A stretch of DNA of 64,000 nt from Paenibacillus sp. CAA11 (GCF_003060825.1 NZ_CP028922.1:263001-327000); one strand, 5' to 3'; shown: positions 9,104 through 17,575, counted from the stretch's first letter. Numbers and translations: made by a program. The notes: generated by a model from the letters alone, not told the origin.

Positions 9104-9514
9104 TCAACTGTGGCGAACACTAGCGATTTCCTGGAACTCCTCTTGATTTCCAAGCGGACGGGACAGCTCGTGACAGCGGACAATTTGGGGGCCATCCAGC
9201 TCATAGATTGCGATCAGCTCGACTTGTCCGCGGCTGCCGTTCTTCTTCACGATTTCTACGGTGTAGCGTAAAGCAGCTGTCTGTGAGGACTGGTCAAACA
9301 GCATGTCCTGGAACGGGGATAGAGTGAGACTCTCCACCAGCTCCCTGAGCGTAGCAATATGGCGGATGAGCTCCGCGCGGTCTGACCGAACGCCGTCCGT
9401 AATCTGGATATACTCTTCCTTGAAGTAATGTGGAATTTTATCTGTGTTCATCTCAATGACAATGTCTTGATACATGCGTGTTAGCAGTTCGACCGCTTCG
9501 GCCTTGTTCATCAT
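9104..9514 (-). CDS. SnoaL/NTF2-like small protein
   Basis: The 136-residue alpha+beta protein resembles the SnoaL/DUF4440 NTF2-like fold. It has an N-terminal helix (AVELLTRMYQDIVIEMN), a short strand-loop (YFKEEYIQITDG) and a curved sheet (ALRYTVEIVKKNGSRGQVELIAIYELDGPQIVRCHELSRP region). Such proteins bind small hydrophobic molecules or act as isomerases or hydrolases, but no catalytic residues can be named here. The ATG pair at 9514/9511 follows AGGAG. The start lies 16 bases after the stop of the MarR regulator, so the two genes form an operon. It may be the regulator's effector-related enzyme. Confidence 0.7.
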   Translation of the reverse strand: MMNKAEAVELLTRMYQDIVIEMNTDKIPHYFKEEYIQITDGVRSDRAELIRHIATLRELVESLTLSPFQDMLFDQSSQTAALRYTVEIVKKNGSRGQVELIAIYELDGPQIVRCHELSRPLGNQEEFQEIASVRHS

Positions 9515-9530
9515 AATCACTCCTAGCAAG

Positions 9531-10004
9531 TTAAATGAGTTTGGACCATTCGCCGAGGAAACGGAGGATGACCGCCAGCTCTTCATCAGAGAAGCCGTCC
9601 AGCAGCTCGTCATACCTTGCTCTGACCTGCTGATGCAGCCTGTCGTGCTTTCCGGCCAGCTCCTTACCCTGGCTGGTAATGTCGTAGTAGACTTCCTTGT
9701 GACTCGCCGCTGTCCTGATGGCTGTGATCAGCCCATGCTGGGTAAGCAGGTTTACGGCCTTGGTAACGGCAGGCTTGGACACGTTAAGCTCCGCAGCCAG
9801 CATCGTGTTGTTCAACTCGCGGGGTTTTTGGTTCACAAGGGATAAAATGTGCAGCTGGGTCACGCTCCAGGCTCTGACGGTGTCTTTAATATCCTTAGCC
9901 AGCCTTTGTTCTAGCGTGTTCTGCGCCTGTATCTTTTTCTCTCGCTTGAGAACAAACGCCTGAATGGCCTGAAAGACTTCTTCGTGGTGGTTCTTAGATT
10001 TCAT
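9531..10004 (-). CDS. MarR-family transcriptional regulator
   Basis: The 157-residue winged-helix protein has a helix-turn-helix at about 60-95 (LNNTMLAAELNVSKPAVTKAVNLLTQHGLI) and a beta-wing with the charged tip RTAASHKEVYYDIT. Family members are dimeric repressors released by small ligands or oxidants; this one has no cysteine, so oxidation sensing by Cys is excluded. It heads a two-gene operon with the SnoaL-like gene. Directly upstream (10027-10061) lie overlapping palindromes that are the likely operator, which suggests autoregulation. The start is an ATG with AGGAGG (revcomp of cctcct) just upstream. Confidence 0.88.
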   Translation of the reverse strand: MKSKNHHEEVFQAIQAFVLKREKKIQAQNTLEQRLAKDIKDTVRAWSVTQLHILSLVNQKPRELNNTMLAAELNVSKPAVTKAVNLLTQHGLITAIRTAASHKEVYYDITSQGKELAGKHDRLHQQVRARYDELLDGFSDEELAVILRFLGEWSKLI

Positions 10005-10026
10005 GAGGAGGCCTCCTTAAATAATA

Positions 10027-10061
10027 TTAACCGGTTAACTATAGTTAGTTTACTGGTTAAC
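10027..10061 (-). promoter_or_regulatory. Overlapping palindromes, probable MarR operator
   Basis: TTAACCGGTTAA (10027-10038) overlaps TAACTATAGTTA (10036-10047), both perfect 12-bp palindromes. A further GTTAACCAGTAAAC on the reverse strand (10048-10061) repeats the GTTAACC half. The cluster sits in the promoter region of the MarR operon. Confidence 0.6.
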
Positions 10062-10158
10062 TTTATTTGTGTCAAATGCATATTTATTTAATTCTATTAG
10101 TTTTTGAGGGGTTCAGATATTCAAATTAAGGGCTAGTTGATTAGTTTGCGAATATAGA

Positions 10159-10187
10159 TTGACATTTGAAATTTCGGCTTTTATAAT
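10159..10187 (+). promoter_or_regulatory. Sigma-A promoter of the thrS T-box leader
   Basis: TTGACA (10159-10164), 17 bases, TATAAT (10182-10187): an exact consensus. Transcription should start near 10194. Confidence 0.85.
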
Positions 10188-10193
10188 CGTTAC

Positions 10194-10477
10194 CAATAAC
10201 AGGCACCGATCAAAGACATGGTTTCCTTCACGAGCTGCCCAGAGAGAGAAGTAGAAGCTGAAATCTTCTCCAGCAACCGGATGCGAAGCTACCCCTTTGT
10301 AGCCGTACCAGGAACCCGGACGCGCCATAAACGGCTCGGCGGAAGTAATGGATACCGGTTCATCCCCGTTAGCGGATGCACGTAATGAGGATCTGGCAGA
10401 GGTAAGCGGCCGGATCGAATTAGGGTGGAACCACGAGATTGAACGCACTCGTCCCTTAGTGGATGCAGTGCTTTTTT
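10194..10477 (+). promoter_or_regulatory. T-box riboswitch (tRNA-Thr) in the thrS leader
   Basis: The conserved T-box core AGGGTGGAACCACG is at 10422-10435. An AGAGAG-type purine run typical of stem I is near 10241-10249. A terminator GCACT..TCC/GGA..AGTGC plus six T lies at 10445-10477. The TGGA bulge would pair with an acceptor ending UCCA, as expected for bacterial tRNA-Thr. Several ACC (Thr) triplets occur in the distal stem I region (about 10280-10320), and I cannot choose the specifier without folding. Uncharged tRNA-Thr stabilises the antiterminator and allows thrS transcription. Confidence 0.9.
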
Positions 10478-10511
10478 GCGTTCAAATCTTATGGATAAAG
10501 AGGGATAACTT

Positions 10512-12425
10512 ATGTCAGTACAAGTCACTTTGCCGGACGGAAGCGTTAGGGAGTACCCTGTGAAGACAACGATTTTGGAGATTGCAGAATCGATCAGCCC
10601 AGGGCTGAAGAAGAATGCGGTGGCCGGGAAGCTAGCAGGTCAGCTGGTCGACCTCAGCCGGGAAGTGGAGCAGGATGCGAAGGTAGAGATCATCACACTC
10701 GATTCGCCGGAGGGGCTCGAGGTATACCGGCACAGCACCGCTCATCTGATGGCGCAGGCGATCAAGCGCATCTATGGCGGCAAAGCAGTGAAGCTCGGGA
10801 TCGGTCCTGTCATTCAGGATGGATTCTACTACGATATCGATATAGATAAGCCGCTGTCGGTGGATGACCTGGCGGCCATCGAGAAGGAAATGGCGAAGAT
10901 TGTGAACGAGAATCTGCCCATTGTCCGCAAGGTGGTGAGCCGGGCAGAGGCACAGGCGATGTTTGAAGCGGCGGAAGAGCCGCTCAAGCTGGAGCTCATC
11001 CGTGATTTGCCGGAGGATGCTGTTATCACGATTTACGAGCAAGGAGAGTTCTCCGATTTGTGCCGGGGGCCACATCTTCCGTCTACAGGCCGAATCAAGG
11101 CCTTCAAGCTGATGAGCGTTGCCGGTGCTTACTGGCGCGGGAGTGCAGATAACAAGATGCTTCAGCGAATTTACGGAACAGCCTTTCCGAAGAAATCCCA
11201 GCTGGAAGAGCACCTGTATCTGCTGGAAGAAGCCAAGAAGCGGGATCACCGCAAGCTAGGCAAGGAACTTGGGCTGTTCATGTTCTCCGAGGAGGCGCCA
11301 GGCATGCCATTCTATTTGCCGAAGGGGATGACCCTGCGTAACGAGCTGGAGAGCTTTGCCCGCGAGCTGCAGCGGCAGCGTGATTACAGTGAGGTACGGA
11401 CTCCCCTGATGATGAACAAACGTCTGTGGGAGCAGTCGGGCCACTGGGACCACTACCGGGATGATATGTATTTCACTCAGGTGGATCAAACAGAGTATGC
11501 GCTCAAGCCGATGAACTGTCCGGGCCATATGCTCGTGTTCAAGAACAGCCTTCACTCCTATCGCGATCTTCCCATCCGCATTTCGGAGTTCGGCCAAGTT
11601 CATCGTCACGAGATGTCAGGGGCGCTCAGCGGGATGATGCGGGTGCGGACCTTCTGTCAGGACGATGCCCATTTGTTCGTGCGTCCGGATCAGATTGAAG
11701 AAGAGATCAGCCGGGTGATCGATCTGATCTCCCATATCTATAAGGTATTCGGCTTTGAATATACAATTGAGCTGTCGACCCGTCCGGAAGATTCCATGGG
11801 CTCCGATGAGCTGTGGAATGAGGCAGAGCAGTCGCTGAAGAATGTGCTGGACCAGTTGGGCATTGATTACCGCCTGAACGAAGGGGACGGCGCTTTCTAT
11901 GGCCCTAAGATCGACTTCCACATTCTAGATGCCCTGAAGCGCAGCTGGCAGTGCGGCACCATTCAGCTTGATTTCCAAATGCCGGAGAAATTTGATCTGT
12001 CCTATATTGGCGAGGATGGGCAGAAGCATCGTCCAGTGGTGATTCACCGGGCGGTATACGGCTCCATTGACCGCTTTATCGGCATTCTGACCGAGCATTT
12101 CACAGGGGCCTTCCCGGTTTGGCTGGCTCCGGTTCAGGTGAAGCTGCTGCCCGTATCGGATAACTATGTCGATTACGCGCTTCAGGTGAAGAAAACGCTG
12201 GAGGAGGCTGGCATTCGCGTGGAAGTGGATATTCGCCGTGAGAAGCTGGGCTACAAAATCCGGGAAGCGCAGCTGGAGAAGGTGCCTTACATGTTCGTGC
12301 TGGGTGAGAGCGAGAAGAACACCGGCGCCATTTCCGTACGCAAGCGGGGAGACGGAGATCTTGGCACGAAGAATACGCCGGAGATTGTGGAGATGATCCT
12401 GGAGGAGATTCGGGTAAGACAATAA
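10512..12425 (+). CDS. thrS: Threonyl-tRNA synthetase
   Basis: It charges tRNA-Thr with threonine in the cytoplasm. The 637 residues match the family length. A TGS domain (1-61) is followed by the editing domain with HSTAHLMAQA at about 73-82. The class II catalytic core has MNCPGHMLVFK (motif with the Zn-binding Cys), HRHEMSGALSGMMRVRTFCQDDAH (motif 2) and HRAVYGSIDRFIGIL (motif 3). An anticodon-binding domain closes the protein. The ATG follows AGAGGGAT. Expression is under the T-box leader at 10194-10477, and a strong terminator follows, so the gene is transcribed alone. No unusual residues were noticed. Confidence 0.97.
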   Translation: MSVQVTLPDGSVREYPVKTTILEIAESISPGLKKNAVAGKLAGQLVDLSREVEQDAKVEIITLDSPEGLEVYRHSTAHLMAQAIKRIYGGKAVKLGIGPVIQDGFYYDIDIDKPLSVDDLAAIEKEMAKIVNENLPIVRKVVSRAEAQAMFEAAEEPLKLELIRDLPEDAVITIYEQGEFSDLCRGPHLPSTGRIKAFKLMSVAGAYWRGSADNKMLQRIYGTAFPKKSQLEEHLYLLEEAKKRDHRKLGKELGLFMFSEEAPGMPFYLPKGMTLRNELESFARELQRQRDYSEVRTPLMMNKRLWEQSGHWDHYRDDMYFTQVDQTEYALKPMNCPGHMLVFKNSLHSYRDLPIRISEFGQVHRHEMSGALSGMMRVRTFCQDDAHLFVRPDQIEEEISRVIDLISHIYKVFGFEYTIELSTRPEDSMGSDELWNEAEQSLKNVLDQLGIDYRLNEGDGAFYGPKIDFHILDALKRSWQCGTIQLDFQMPEKFDLSYIGEDGQKHRPVVIHRAVYGSIDRFIGILTEHFTGAFPVWLAPVQVKLLPVSDNYVDYALQVKKTLEEAGIRVEVDIRREKLGYKIREAQLEKVPYMFVLGESEKNTGAISVRKRGDGDLGTKNTPEIVEMILEEIRVRQ

Positions 12426-12480
12426 AATGAATATTCCGCTTTCGGGATAGGGATTAAGTTTCCTTCAGATGATCCTAAGC

Positions 12481-12517
12481 GAGCAGCAGACAATAAAGGT
12501 CTGCTGCTCTTTTTTTT
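12481..12517 (+). terminator. thrS terminator
   Basis: A perfect 11-bp stem GAGCAGCAGAC/GTCTGCTGCTC followed by eight T. Confidence 0.9.
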
Positions 12518-12627
12518 ATTTCTGGACACGCAAATTTACATATGCTTAATGAATCTCATTACTATTTTATATAAATTTCCATTTAATTCTAGAATTTGGG
12601 CGATATACTCATCCCTTAGCAAGAATT

Positions 12628-12677
12628 TTGTCGAAAGATTAACACTGCATCAACAAAGTCCTGCCGATCCGTTAACA
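12628..12677 (+). promoter_or_regulatory. PhoP-box array upstream of the PAP2 phosphatase gene
   Basis: Direct repeats stand in exact 11-base register: TTGTCG (12628, weak), TTAACA (12639), TCAACA (12650), CTGCCG (12661, weak), TTAACA (12672). PhoP of Bacillus binds TT(A/C/T)ACA hexamers separated by about 5 bases, which gives the same 11-base period. Given the downstream phosphatase, phosphate-starvation control is likely. Confidence 0.6.
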
Positions 12678-12764
12678 AGTTTAATATATCGTTGATTACA
12701 TAGTACATAACTGAGATAGGAACCGATTATGAAGTGTTAAGAATACGGGGAGGACTGTACAACC

Positions 12765-14555
12765 ATGAAAACGTCAAGAAAAAGCAAGATCACGGTCGGC
12801 TTATCGCTATCCTTGCTGCTCGGCACGCTGGGCAGCGGTTATGCGGGTTATGCGGGTGCTGCCAGCCTGCCAAGTTCCGTAGAACCGAAGGAGCCGGCCT
12901 ATGGGTATTTTGTAGATCATTACAAGAATAACACGAAGGATAATAAGACCCCGGAATCCAATCCGACCATCGGCGTGCTTGCTGGTTTCGAGAAGCTTTG
13001 GAAGCCCGGGGCAACTTGGGACGGCGGCACCAAGCTGAATCAGCAGCTGCTGGATGCTAATATTCAGAAGGTTGTGGATATCACCACCAAAAGGACGCCT
13101 GAGGAAGCTGAGAGAGCTTATCTCGACGATCAGCGGAATCAGAGCTACAGCATGATTGACGGCTTGGGGCCTCTTACTGACGTATACAGAGCCCAAGCGG
13201 GTGCTACGACGACAATTCCTGCTGTTCCGGCGGATGCCACTGTGAAGAAGTATGAAGATGAAGGAACGAATTCGGGAGTGAAGGATTCCAGCTTAGGCAA
13301 CATGGTGAACTTGGTGAACACGTTGCGGGGCAATTACTCCTCTACCAATCCGGCTAAGGCCTACTTCAACTATCCTCGTCCTTTCCGCTGGAGTGAGGAT
13401 GTCAAACTGCTGCCTACCCTGGTTCCGGCTAAAAAATCCGATCCGAGCAGTGACGGCGGCTATCCGAGCGGTCACACCAACGCTGCCTATCTGACCGCCT
13501 TCGCTATGGCCTATGCCGTACCGGAGCGCTACCAGGAGCTGCTTACCCGTGCCTCCGAACTCGGGAACAACCGCATCGTTGCCGGCATGCACTCGCCGTT
13601 TGATGTGATGGGCGGACGTGTAATGGCGACAGCGCTGGCTGCCGCCATTCTGAATGATCCGGACAACAGCAGCCTGAAGAAGGCGGCTTATGAGGAGGCG
13701 CACACGAAGCTGCTGACCCAGAAGGGCAGCTCTGTAGACCGCTACAGTGACTATAACAAGAACAAGCAGCAGTATACCCAGCGGCTGACTTATGATTTCC
13801 CGCAAGCAGGCGCTGCCACTGAATCCATGGTTGTACCGAAGGGAGCGGAGGTGCTGCTGGAGACACGCCTCCCGTATTTGGACAGCACACAGCGCCGCTG
13901 GGTGCTGGCGACGACCGGTCTCCCATCGGGGTATCCGGTACTTGATGATGCCGAAGGCTGGGGACGATTGAATCTGTTTGCTGCGGCCGATGGCTTTGGG
14001 GCCTTCGTGAAGGACGTAACCGTGAATATGGACGCATCCAAAGGCGGCTTCTATGCCAAGGACCGTTGGCGCAACGATATTTCCGGCAGCGGCAAGCTGA
14101 CCAAGCAAGGAACAGGCAGCCTGGCCCTTGCTGGCAATAACTCTTACACCGGCGGCACACAAATCGACGGCGGTACCCTATCCGCCGAATCGGCGGCTGC
14201 GCTCGGCAGCGGCAATGTCACGAACAATGGAGGAACGCTCAGTGAGAGTGTCTCCGGCAAAGTGACCATCGTCGGTGATTACAAGCAAGCGGCAAAAGGC
14301 ACCTTGGAGCTGACCCTTGGCAGCCAGAGGGATGTGCTTCGCATTAAAGGTAAAGCGGCATACGGCGGCAAGCTTCGCCTGCACTTTACGAATAATTATG
14401 TGCCTGCCGGCAAGGTGATGATTATCACCAGCGGCATGCGACAGGGTCAAGCGGCCTTCTCTTCCGTGGAGACGACCGGATTACCGGCCGGCTACAAGGT
14501 GAAGTTAACCTATAACGCTCACAGCATTCAGCTGGAGGTTATCAAGAAGAAGTAA
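12765..14555 (+). CDS. Secreted PAP2-type acid phosphatase with autotransporter-associated repeat
   Basis: This is a 596-residue exported phosphatase. A signal peptide covers about residues 1-33 (KITVGLSLSLLLGTLGSGYAG, cleavage near AGAAS). The PAP2 / class A acid phosphatase domain shows all three motifs: K-x6-RP in KAYFNYPRP (about 197-205), YPSGHT (about 233), and R-x5-H-x3-D in RIVAGMHSPFD (about 269-280). The histidines form the phosphoenzyme site. After a linker, residues about 440-530 carry an autotransporter-associated beta-strand repeat (LTKQGTGSLALAGNNSYTGG region), normally seen in Gram-negative passenger domains. No sortase or S-layer anchor is visible. The ATG follows GGGGAGG. 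The PhoP-box array upstream suggests induction when phosphate is scarce, to release phosphate from organic esters outside the cell. Confidence 0.85.
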   Translation: MKTSRKSKITVGLSLSLLLGTLGSGYAGYAGAASLPSSVEPKEPAYGYFVDHYKNNTKDNKTPESNPTIGVLAGFEKLWKPGATWDGGTKLNQQLLDANIQKVVDITTKRTPEEAERAYLDDQRNQSYSMIDGLGPLTDVYRAQAGATTTIPAVPADATVKKYEDEGTNSGVKDSSLGNMVNLVNTLRGNYSSTNPAKAYFNYPRPFRWSEDVKLLPTLVPAKKSDPSSDGGYPSGHTNAAYLTAFAMAYAVPERYQELLTRASELGNNRIVAGMHSPFDVMGGRVMATALAAAILNDPDNSSLKKAAYEEAHTKLLTQKGSSVDRYSDYNKNKQQYTQRLTYDFPQAGAATESMVVPKGAEVLLETRLPYLDSTQRRWVLATTGLPSGYPVLDDAEGWGRLNLFAAADGFGAFVKDVTVNMDASKGGFYAKDRWRNDISGSGKLTKQGTGSLALAGNNSYTGGTQIDGGTLSAESAAALGSGNVTNNGGTLSESVSGKVTIVGDYKQAAKGTLELTLGSQRDVLRIKGKAAYGGKLRLHFTNNYVPAGKVMIITSGMRQGQAAFSSVETTGLPAGYKVKLTYNAHSIQLEVIKKK

Positions 14556-14590
14556 TCTATCTTTAACAATGCCAGGCTCCAAGCTTTAGG

Positions 14591-14618
14591 GTCCCTCTGC
14601 CACTTTCGGCGGGGGGAC
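14591..14618 (+). terminator. Probable terminator of the phosphatase gene
   Basis: GTCCCTCTGCC pairs with GGCGGGGGGAC (two G-U pairs) around a six-base loop. The U tail is poor. Confidence 0.45.
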
Positions 14619-14644
14619 TTATCGATTAAATATGAGTCTCTTCG

Positions 14645-14673
14645 TTGACATCTCCGGCGCCCGGTGGTAACCT
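14645..14673 (+). promoter_or_regulatory. Candidate promoter of the MATE leader
   Basis: TTGACA (14645-14650), 17 bases, TAACCT (14668-14673). The -10 is weak. It would start RNA only about 10 bases before the leader ORF, so another start is possible. Confidence 0.35.
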
Positions 14674-14689
14674 CTACCAGAGGCGCACT

Positions 14690-14782
14690 ATGACCTTTGT
14701 TCATTCTAACCCGCAGGTAGAGATACCTGACTTTTTTATGATTGCAAGTTGTATGATGACCGCAGGCAGGACTCTTCTATAG
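14690..14782 (+). CDS. Putative leader peptide of the MATE exporter gene
   Basis: A 30-codon frame starts at ATG 14690 with AGAGG six bases upstream and ends with TAG at 14780-14782. It begins MTFVHSNPQVEIPDFF. The frame runs through one terminator-like hairpin (14714-14737) and its stop codon falls exactly in the loop of a second one (14771-14795). The coding potential of such a short frame cannot be proved by eye; the geometry is what suggests function, as in ribosome-mediated attenuators of multidrug exporters such as B. subtilis bmrB-bmrCD. Confidence 0.4.
   Translation: MTFVHSNPQVEIPDFFMIASCMMTAGRTLL
14714..14737 (+). terminator. First attenuator hairpin in the MATE leader
   Basis: CAGGTA GAGA TACCTG, then A, C and six T. 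It lies within the leader ORF. Confidence 0.55.
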
Positions 14783-14795
14783 GAAGAGTTTTTTT
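14771..14795 (+). terminator. Second attenuator hairpin in the MATE leader
   Basis: ACTCTTC TATAG GAAGAGT followed by six T. The leader ORF stop TAG forms part of the loop. It ends 38 bases before the MATE start. Confidence 0.65.
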
Positions 14796-14833
14796 CAGGT
14801 TTACAACCCATTATAAGCGAAGAATGTGATCCT

Positions 14834-16231
14834 ATGGCTCAGCCCAATGTAGTGCTTAGAAAGCAGAAACAAAGCTTTTTGGATAAGTATTTCTCCGGAA
14901 CGTCCATGAATTACCGGCAAATGATTGCTCTATTCCTGCCGCTCCTGATCGACCAGGCCTTTATTGTAGGCCTTAATCTGGTGAATACCGCGATGATCAG
15001 CTCGGCGGGTATGGCTGCGGTCAGTGCGGTGAACATGATTGACTCCCTGAATATTTTTCTAATCAACGTATTTGTGGCCGTATCTACCGGGGGAACGGTG
15101 GTAGTTGCGCAGTACAAAGGCAGTCGCAATGAACTGATGGTCTCCAGAGCTACTGCCGGAACCGTCTCATCCGTCTCCTTAATGTCTCTCTGTATCGGTC
15201 TGCTAATGATTGTATTCTATAATCCGGTTCTGAGTCTGCTATTCGGCAGCGCATCAGCGGATGTCATGACAAATGCCAGGACCTATCTGATCGGCAGCTG
15301 TACTTCCTTTCTGGGAATTGGCATCGTGGAAGCGGTTTGCGGTGCTTTGCGGGGAATCGGGAAGACGCGGGCATCTCTGTTCCTGTCGCTGATTATGAAC
15401 CTGTCTTATGTCGCACTAAATATCGTGTTTATCAATTGGGCGGATATGGGTGTGTTCGGAATGACCATCGCTGTCAACATTTCCAGATATGCGGCGGCAG
15501 TCTGTGCCCTAGTCTACTTGATTCGTGTTGATGTTGACCTGCAGTATCGCTTGAAGGATTTATTGTATTTCAATTGGAAAATGCTGAAGAAAATCCTGTT
15601 CATCGGCCTGCCGTTCGCTGCAGAGCAGATGTTCTTCAATGGCGGGAAGATTCTCACCCAGATTTTCATTGTCAGCCTGGGCACATATGCCATTGCTACT
15701 AACGCAATTTGCTCTTCGCTGGCCGGTGTGTTCCAGATTCCAGCGAATGCCCTGTCCCTGACCATTGTGACAGTCGTCGGGCAGTGTATCGGCAGCCGGA
15801 ATATTGCGGATGCGCGGAAGTTCACCAAGTCCTTCTTATGGTTGTCCTCCGCATCTTTTATAGTGATGGGCCTGCTGCTGCTGCCGTTCTTCAAGCCGCT
15901 GGTAGGGCTGTTCCATCCGCCTGCCGAGATCGTAGATGATATTTTCCTGGTGATCCTGGTCAATACCATTGCTCAAATTCCGCTCTGGTCCATCAGCTTT
16001 ATTACACCATCTGCGCTGAGAGCAGCAGGGGATTCCAAGTTCACCTCGATCACATCCATGCTCTCCATGTGGCTGTTTCGGGTAGTGCTTGGCTATATCC
16101 TCGGCATCGTGTTAGATTACGGAATTTTAGGTGTCTGGCTAGCGATGGACATTGAATGGGGAATCCGGGGCGCGGTGTTCCTATGGCGGTCCCGAGGGAA
16201 TAAATGGGAGCAGCACCGGTTGATTGATTGA
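14834..16231 (+). CDS. MATE-family multidrug/cation efflux transporter
   Basis: This 465-residue inner-membrane antiporter exports drugs or metabolites in exchange for Na+ or H+. It shows twelve hydrophobic helices in two related halves. The first half starts MNYRQMIALFLPLLIDQAFIVG and contains NTAMISSAGMAAVSAVNMIDS. The second half has GLPFAAEQMFFNGGKILTQI. Length and layout fit MATE proteins of the Bacillales branch. The ATG at 14834 has a poor ribosome site (AAGAATG about 8 bases upstream), which fits expression limited by the leader. The gene is monocistronic, with a terminator after the stop. Confidence 0.9.
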   Translation: MAQPNVVLRKQKQSFLDKYFSGTSMNYRQMIALFLPLLIDQAFIVGLNLVNTAMISSAGMAAVSAVNMIDSLNIFLINVFVAVSTGGTVVVAQYKGSRNELMVSRATAGTVSSVSLMSLCIGLLMIVFYNPVLSLLFGSASADVMTNARTYLIGSCTSFLGIGIVEAVCGALRGIGKTRASLFLSLIMNLSYVALNIVFINWADMGVFGMTIAVNISRYAAAVCALVYLIRVDVDLQYRLKDLLYFNWKMLKKILFIGLPFAAEQMFFNGGKILTQIFIVSLGTYAIATNAICSSLAGVFQIPANALSLTIVTVVGQCIGSRNIADARKFTKSFLWLSSASFIVMGLLLLPFFKPLVGLFHPPAEIVDDIFLVILVNTIAQIPLWSISFITPSALRAAGDSKFTSITSMLSMWLFRVVLGYILGIVLDYGILGVWLAMDIEWGIRGAVFLWRSRGNKWEQHRLID

Positions 16232-16260
16232 ATTGTATATAAGGGTTTGCTAGGATTTAA

Positions 16261-16286
16261 GGACGCCTTTGGTAGGCGTCCTTTTT
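16261..16286 (+). terminator. MATE gene terminator
   Basis: GGACGCC/GGCGTCC stem followed by TTTTT. Confidence 0.85.
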
Positions 16287-16468
16287 CTATGGGTTTCTAT
16301 GGGACCTATTCCCCCCTTGGTTCCTAATTCCTCACCCGATGAGTCTGTAATAACCAGAACTGTTTGGCTGAATATTGTGGTGTGTAAGGAGCGAAGCGGG
16401 CTTCATTTCTGGTTCCTCTGTTAGGCCCTTGCTTTAGATAGCGAACTTAACCGCCCCTAATCTGTCGT

Positions 16469-16497
16469 TTGATCAAGTTCCTGATTAGAGCTATAAT
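16469..16497 (+). promoter_or_regulatory. Sigma-A promoter of yeeI
   Basis: TTGATC (16469-16474), 17 bases, TATAAT (16492-16497). The rest of the 16287-16468 stretch shows nothing I can name. Confidence 0.7.
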
Positions 16498-16543
16498 AGG
16501 AACCAAATGTGTACATTTACAAGTGAAAGAGAGCGAGAACACT

Positions 16544-17263
16544 ATGGGGCGTAAGTGGAATAATATTAAGGAAAAGAAAGCATCCAAGGATGCAAGTACA
16601 AGTCGTATATATGCTAAATTTGGACGTGAAATCTATGTGGTAGCCAAGCAGGGCGAGCCGGATCCGGAGTCGAACCAGGCTCTGAAGTTCGTGCTTGAAC
16701 GCGCGAAGACCTACAATGTGCCGAAGGCGATCATTGACCGCGCCATCGAGAAGGCCAAGGGCGGTTCGGATGAGAATTACGATGAGCTGCGTTATGAGGG
16801 CTTTGGACCGAATGGTTCCATGGTTATTGTGGATGCCCTCACGAATAATGTAAACCGCACAGCGCCAGAAGTGCGTTCGGCCTTCAGCAAGAACGGCGGA
16901 AGCCTCGGCGTTAGCGGATCGGTGAATTACATGTTCGATTCCACAGCGGTAATCGGCGTAGAGGGTAAGACCGCCGATGAAGTGCTCGAAATTCTGATGG
17001 AAGCGGATGTGGATGTGCGCGATATCCTGGAAGAGGACGAGTCCATCATTGTGTATGCAGAGCCGGATCAATTCCATGCTGTGCAGGAGGCCTTCCGGAA
17101 CGTTGGGATCTCCGAATTTACAGTGGCAGAGCTCACGATGCTTCCGCAGACGTTCGTGACGCTGCCGGAAGAGAGCAAGGCACAGTTCGAGAAGCTGATT
17201 GATGCTCTCGAAGACCTTGACGATGTGCAGCAAGTCTATCATAACGTAGATTTTGAAGACTGA
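16544..17263 (+). CDS. yeeI: YebC/PmpR (TACO1) family protein, YeeI orthologue
   Basis: This is a 239-residue three-domain protein of the YebC/TACO1 family. It begins [18 protein letters not shown] and continues [20 protein letters not shown], close to B. subtilis YeeI along its whole length, including the acidic [14 protein letters not shown] stretch (about 155-170) and the end [15 protein letters not shown]. Members were annotated as transcriptional regulators; recent work on the family links them to translation of proline-rich stretches on the ribosome. I chose the ATG at 16544 by homology, since the frame continues 25 codons upstream through the promoter. The ribosome site (GAGCGAG) is weak. 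The gene is single, between a consensus promoter and a strong terminator. Confidence 0.92.
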   Translation: MGRKWNNIKEKKASKDASTSRIYAKFGREIYVVAKQGEPDPESNQALKFVLERAKTYNVPKAIIDRAIEKAKGGSDENYDELRYEGFGPNGSMVIVDALTNNVNRTAPEVRSAFSKNGGSLGVSGSVNYMFDSTAVIGVEGKTADEVLEILMEADVDVRDILEEDESIIVYAEPDQFHAVQEAFRNVGISEFTVAELTMLPQTFVTLPEESKAQFEKLIDALEDLDDVQQVYHNVDFED

Positions 17264-17294
17264 TCGCTGACGACCAATTCAAGTGATGCGAATA

Positions 17295-17343
17295 AAGGGA
17301 CAGGCCTGTTTAGAACACTAAAGCAGGCTTGTCCCTTTTTTGT
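17295..17343 (+). terminator. yeeI terminator
   Basis: A long stem AAGGGACAGGCCTG/CAGGCTTGTCCCTT followed by T-rich sequence. Confidence 0.85.
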
Positions 17344-17575
17344 TTTTCCTGAACATCTACACCGTCCCCCTCTGAATCAGCCTGGCGGTGATATTCATCA
17401 TCTTAAGGCATAATGCTCTACCTTCTCGGTCAACTGAAAATGTAAGGGATGAAACGCGCGTTCCATGTCAAACCGAAAACAAGAAGCCGAGCCTTGGAAT
17501 GAAAGAGCAAGTCTAAGCACATCCTAATGCAGTATCCGGAAGAGACCTTTTGACCCCGAAAGAGAGGAACAGCCA
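17344..17575. other. Intergenic region without recognised element
   Basis: Only the ribosome site (AGAGAGG before 17576) is evident. No clear promoter or operator was found. Confidence 0.5.

Noticed and set aside
13293..14162. 289-codon frame antisense to the PAP2 phosphatase
   Set aside because: Overlaps a gene with signal peptide and all PAP2 motifs; no ribosome site.
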